NCBI GenBank assembly: GCA_903886985.1
Contig: CAISOI010000874.1
Span: 1 to 7,645, forward strand
DNA: 7,645 nt
DNA from: an uncultured Chthonomonas sp.
GTDB taxonomy: Bacteria; Armatimonadota; Chthonomonadetes; Chthonomonadales; CAJBBX01
Direction of reading: 5' to 3'
In this document: in pieces, positions 5,462-7,645 of the stretch
How positions within the stretch are numbered: the first letter of the stretch is position 1
Layout of the letters: every line of letters begins with the position of its first letter
Notes under the pieces: model-generated
Told to the model about the DNA's origin: nothing
Databases searched by the model: none
The model's input: the letters and a program-made list of their open reading frames with translations, nothing else
Position numbers and translations under genes: made by a program

Positions 5462-7108
5462 TTGCTTAAATTGAAGAAGCCTGTCTCAAGCACTATTCGA
5501 ACTCTCAATGCTATTGTCGCATTAGCCGTTTCTTCGCTACAGTCATATTCTCTGCTTCCTCCCACCAAAAGTGCCCAGCAATGGGATGTCTTTGAGACTT
5601 CATTCACATCCCTCCGAAAGTATGCCAATCCGTTCTTGGACGTTCAGGTAGATGTCCTATTCCGCAGCGGAGACCAGCAATGGTTAGTTCCCGCATTCTG
5701 GGCGGGGGCCAACAAATGGACCGTTCGCTTCGCTCCACCGATAATTGGCGAATACACATACAAGGTCAAATGTTCAGACGCAGCCAATAACGAACTTTCC
5801 GGTAAGGTTCAACGCTTGATTGTGTCGAAGTACAAAGGCGCCAATCCACTGCTCAGACATGGCTTCATCCGAATAAGTGCCGACAAACGCCACTTCGAAC
5901 ACGCCGACGGCAAGCCATTCCTCTGGCTGGGCGACACATGGTGGAAATGCCTCTGCAAGCGGATGACTTGGGAAGGATTTCAGGAGCTGGCAGCTAACCG
6001 CAAATCAAAAGGATTCAATGTGGTTCAGATCGTCTGTGGACCGTATCCAGATGAAAAAACGATGGAGGAGCGCTGGGGAAACGAGGGCGGGCTCCCTTAC
6101 GAATCAATCAAGTTTGACAAGGTAAACCCTAAGTATTTTGATTTCGCAGACCGCCGCATCAAGCTTCTGGTCGATTCGGGAATAGTCCCTGTTATTGTTG
6201 GTGGGTGGGGACGTCCTCAGGGTGGCGGCACCAGTACACTGGAACAGGTAGGGATCGACGGCTTCAAGCGGCATTGGCGGAACTTGATAGCACGTTATGG
6301 TGCCTATCCTACCGTATGGATTGTTGGCGGTGAAGCCAAGGACGAGTATGGTCCGTGGTCGGAATTAGCGAAGTATCTGAAAATGACAGATCCTTATCAC
6401 CACCCGCTGACCTACCATGCTCCAGATCACCCGCGTCTCGCGATCAAAGACAATGCAATTTTTGACTTCGACATGGTCGGGATCGGGCATCAAGGTTACG
6501 AGACTGCAACACGGACCCTTCAATTGATGAAGTCTTGTCTGGCGATAACACCTACCAGACCAGCGCTTTGTGGCGAAGCATGTTACGAAGGACACATGCA
6601 AACAAACTTCCAAGATTTACAACGTCATCTATTTTGGTCCTTAATGCTGAGCGGTGCGGCAGGGCATACCTACGGCGCAGCCGGCATATGGCAAGCAAGC
6701 GTCGAAGGTAATGCAGGCATCGATCCTGTTTACGACTGGACAACCTGGAAGGAAAGCATGAACTACCTTGGATCAACTCAGATCGGGATCGGTAAGAAGC
6801 TGCTGGAGGAGTATCCATGGTCACGATTTGAAGTGCATCCAGAATGGGCAGAAGCAGATTGTTTCGCGGCAGGCATCCCTGGAAAAGTAAGGTTCATCTA
6901 CCAACCGAAACGAGGTATTTACAACTGGGGTGGAACGGTCGTGAAAAATCTTGAACCCAACGTGAGTTACTCAGCATATTACTTCGACCCCGCCACTGGT
7001 AGACGCTTTCTTCAGGGCACTATCAGCGCTCCCTCGGGAGAATATCGATCACCGGGTCTGCCATCACCTCAAGATTGGGTGCTAGTCCTTGAGAACGCTG
7101 GGAAATAG
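5462..7108 (+). CDS. Exported apiosidase-like glycoside hydrolase (DUF5060 + DUF4038, GH140-like)
   Basis: A 548-residue protein with a TTG start at 5462, supported by AGGAG (5449-5453) eight bases upstream. Residues 1-38 are a signal peptide: basic MLKLKKPVSSTIR, a hydrophobic core (LNAIVALAV) and cleavage near KSA before QQW. Residues about 41-125 form a beta domain of the DUF5060 type (WDVFETSFTS, FWAGANKWTVRFAPPIIGEY). Residues about 135-450 are the DUF4038 barrel: GFIRIS, HADGKPFLWLGDTWW (145-161), FNVVQIVCGPYP, VPVIVGGWG, YPTVWIVGGEAKDEYGPW (282-299) and RPALCGEACYEG (366-377). E291 and E372 occupy the places of acid/base and nucleophile in related barrels; this assignment is by analogy. 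Residues about 455-548 make a C-terminal beta domain (YYFDPATGRR, WVLVLENAGK). DUF4038 proteins include GH140 apiosidases acting on rhamnogalacturonan II. The actual substrate here is inferred. It faces the GH123 remnant, with four bases between stops. Confidence 0.9.
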   Translation: MLKLKKPVSSTIRTLNAIVALAVSSLQSYSLLPPTKSAQQWDVFETSFTSLRKYANPFLDVQVDVLFRSGDQQWLVPAFWAGANKWTVRFAPPIIGEYTYKVKCSDAANNELSGKVQRLIVSKYKGANPLLRHGFIRISADKRHFEHADGKPFLWLGDTWWKCLCKRMTWEGFQELAANRKSKGFNVVQIVCGPYPDEKTMEERWGNEGGLPYESIKFDKVNPKYFDFADRRIKLLVDSGIVPVIVGGWGRPQGGGTSTLEQVGIDGFKRHWRNLIARYGAYPTVWIVGGEAKDEYGPWSELAKYLKMTDPYHHPLTYHAPDHPRLAIKDNAIFDFDMVGIGHQGYETATRTLQLMKSCLAITPTRPALCGEACYEGHMQTNFQDLQRHLFWSLMLSGAAGHTYGAAGIWQASVEGNAGIDPVYDWTTWKESMNYLGSTQIGIGKKLLEEYPWSRFEVHPEWAEADCFAAGIPGKVRFIYQPKRGIYNWGGTVVKNLEPNVSYSAYYFDPATGRRFLQGTISAPSGEYRSPGLPSPQDWVLVLENAGK

Positions 7109-7112
7109 CTCT

Positions 7113-7645
7113 CTACTTATCAGAAACTGATTTGACAATCTCGAATAACAGTCGTGTGCCTTCATTGACAACATCAGCTGCCGACCGTGAATTCAGGGTG
7201 TTAAGGTTAATTGATCTTAGGAATACATCAAGTTTAGCCTTAGCAACGGCTGCCTCATTCGATGGCTTTCTACTCAATTCGTCGCGGACAATCCTAAGCT
7301 TCTCATAGTCTTGAATGCCCTCTCAAATACTCTCAAAACGGATCGAACTTTGGGCATCCGGATAAACGAGAAAGGCATCTCCGCTCGGCCACCTAACGTA
7401 TCTGGAATCCGTTTCAGGTCTCTCAACCCAGCTGTTATATGCCCACCTCTTTAAGACGAGCAGGGATTTTTCCCTTAATCTTACGATCATTACCTCCAGG
7501 AAACTCATCGGTCAAAACATACTTGACCACATTGATTGATGTGCTCTTAGTTCCTATTTCATGTTCACCTGAGATTAGCCTGCTTGCACTGATACTTATG
7601 TTTCCTTTGGAGGCTATCGACCATACCAAAAGTTTGCAACATACC
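7113..7645 (-). pseudogene. Decayed GH123/DUF4091-type gene with internal deletion, frameshift and in-frame stop; 5' end outside window
   Basis: Two pieces of one protein appear on the minus strand in different frames. The upstream piece, open from the window edge at 7645, reads KLLVWSIASKGNISISASRL, then INVVKYVLTDEFPGGNDRK, the pattern of the N-terminal beta domain of GH123/DUF4091 proteins (WS..., VSASDL, VRYVxTDE); it stops at TAA 7437-7435. From about 7457 another frame reads VLKRWAYNSWVERP, then RYVRWPSGDAFLVYP and SSIRFESI, TGA (7325-7323), EGIQDYEKLRIVRDEL, and a helical tail to TAG 7115-7113. That is the C-terminal end of the family (LRWAYNSW, WPAGDTFLVYP, SIRFERLREGIQDYE), where an arginine (CGA) is usual at the TGA position. 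The catalytic middle, several hundred residues in intact homologues, is missing between about 7480 and 7446. The family includes beta-N-acetylgalactosaminidases and many uncharacterised members. A functional enzyme is not expected. Confidence 0.8.

Noticed and set aside
7119..7131. ATCAG-AAA-CTGAT mini-hairpin between the converging hydrolase and GH123 remnant as a shared terminator
   Set aside because: Only five AT-rich base pairs and no T-run on either side; too weak to call.
1..7645. Genetic code change (TGA or TAG read as an amino acid)
   Set aside because: Interruptions use TAA, TAG and TGA alike, long intact genes use only TGG for tryptophan and contain no internal TGA or TAG, and intact genes terminate at TAG, TGA and TAA.
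1..7645. CRISPR array, insertion sequence, tRNA or phage genes
   Set aside because: No regularly spaced direct repeats, transposase or integrase motifs, terminal inverted repeats with target duplications, or tRNA cloverleaf were seen on either strand.

Overview
This is a chromosomal-looking piece of a free-living bacterium of roughly balanced GC, part of a plant-polysaccharide-degrading lifestyle. It carries seven genes that read as functional (one cut by the window edge) and four decayed coding regions found by reading across stops and frames. The mix of a DUF5060/DUF4038 apiosidase-like hydrolase, a GH123/DUF4091 protein, a GH51 arabinofuranosidase tail, YcxB-like and HEAT-like proteins suggests Armatimonadota, Planctomycetota or Verrucomicrobiota, with Armatimonadota my first guess. 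That is inference from gene content only.

Layout. 2-337 (+): C-terminal part of a VOC/glyoxalase-fold protein, closed by a very strong intrinsic terminator (372-414). 615-1064 and 1084-1635 (+): a small exported cysteine-containing protein and a two-helix YcxB-like membrane protein, probably co-transcribed. 2272-1658 (-): a membrane plus HEAT-like protein broken by two in-frame stops. 3172-2375 (-): an intact classical SDR dehydrogenase with a strong ribosome binding site. Directly upstream, 3427-3194 (-) is the orphaned C-terminus of a GH51-type alpha-L-arabinofuranosidase, so the SDR looks like the survivor of a pentose-utilisation operon. 3872-3510 (-): a secreted, highly charged small protein with its own terminator (3465-3431), divergent from 4094-4750 (+), a 1-Cys peroxiredoxin. 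4815-5050 (+): a broken copy of a short conserved hypothetical family. 5051-5461: about 410 bases with no convincing gene. 5462-7108 (+): an exported apiosidase-like glycoside hydrolase. 7645-7113 (-): a GH123/DUF4091 gene with most of its middle deleted, a frameshift and an in-frame TGA, converging on the hydrolase with four bases between stops.

Reading across the genes. The carbohydrate theme (apiosidase-like, arabinofuranosidase tail, GH123 remnant, SDR) points to a former set for complex plant cell-wall glycans such as pectin side chains, of which only the apiosidase-like enzyme and the SDR survive. The clustering of remnants is the most notable property of the window. I see no CRISPR array, tRNA, rRNA, insertion sequence or phage gene, and no clear new defence or mobile system.
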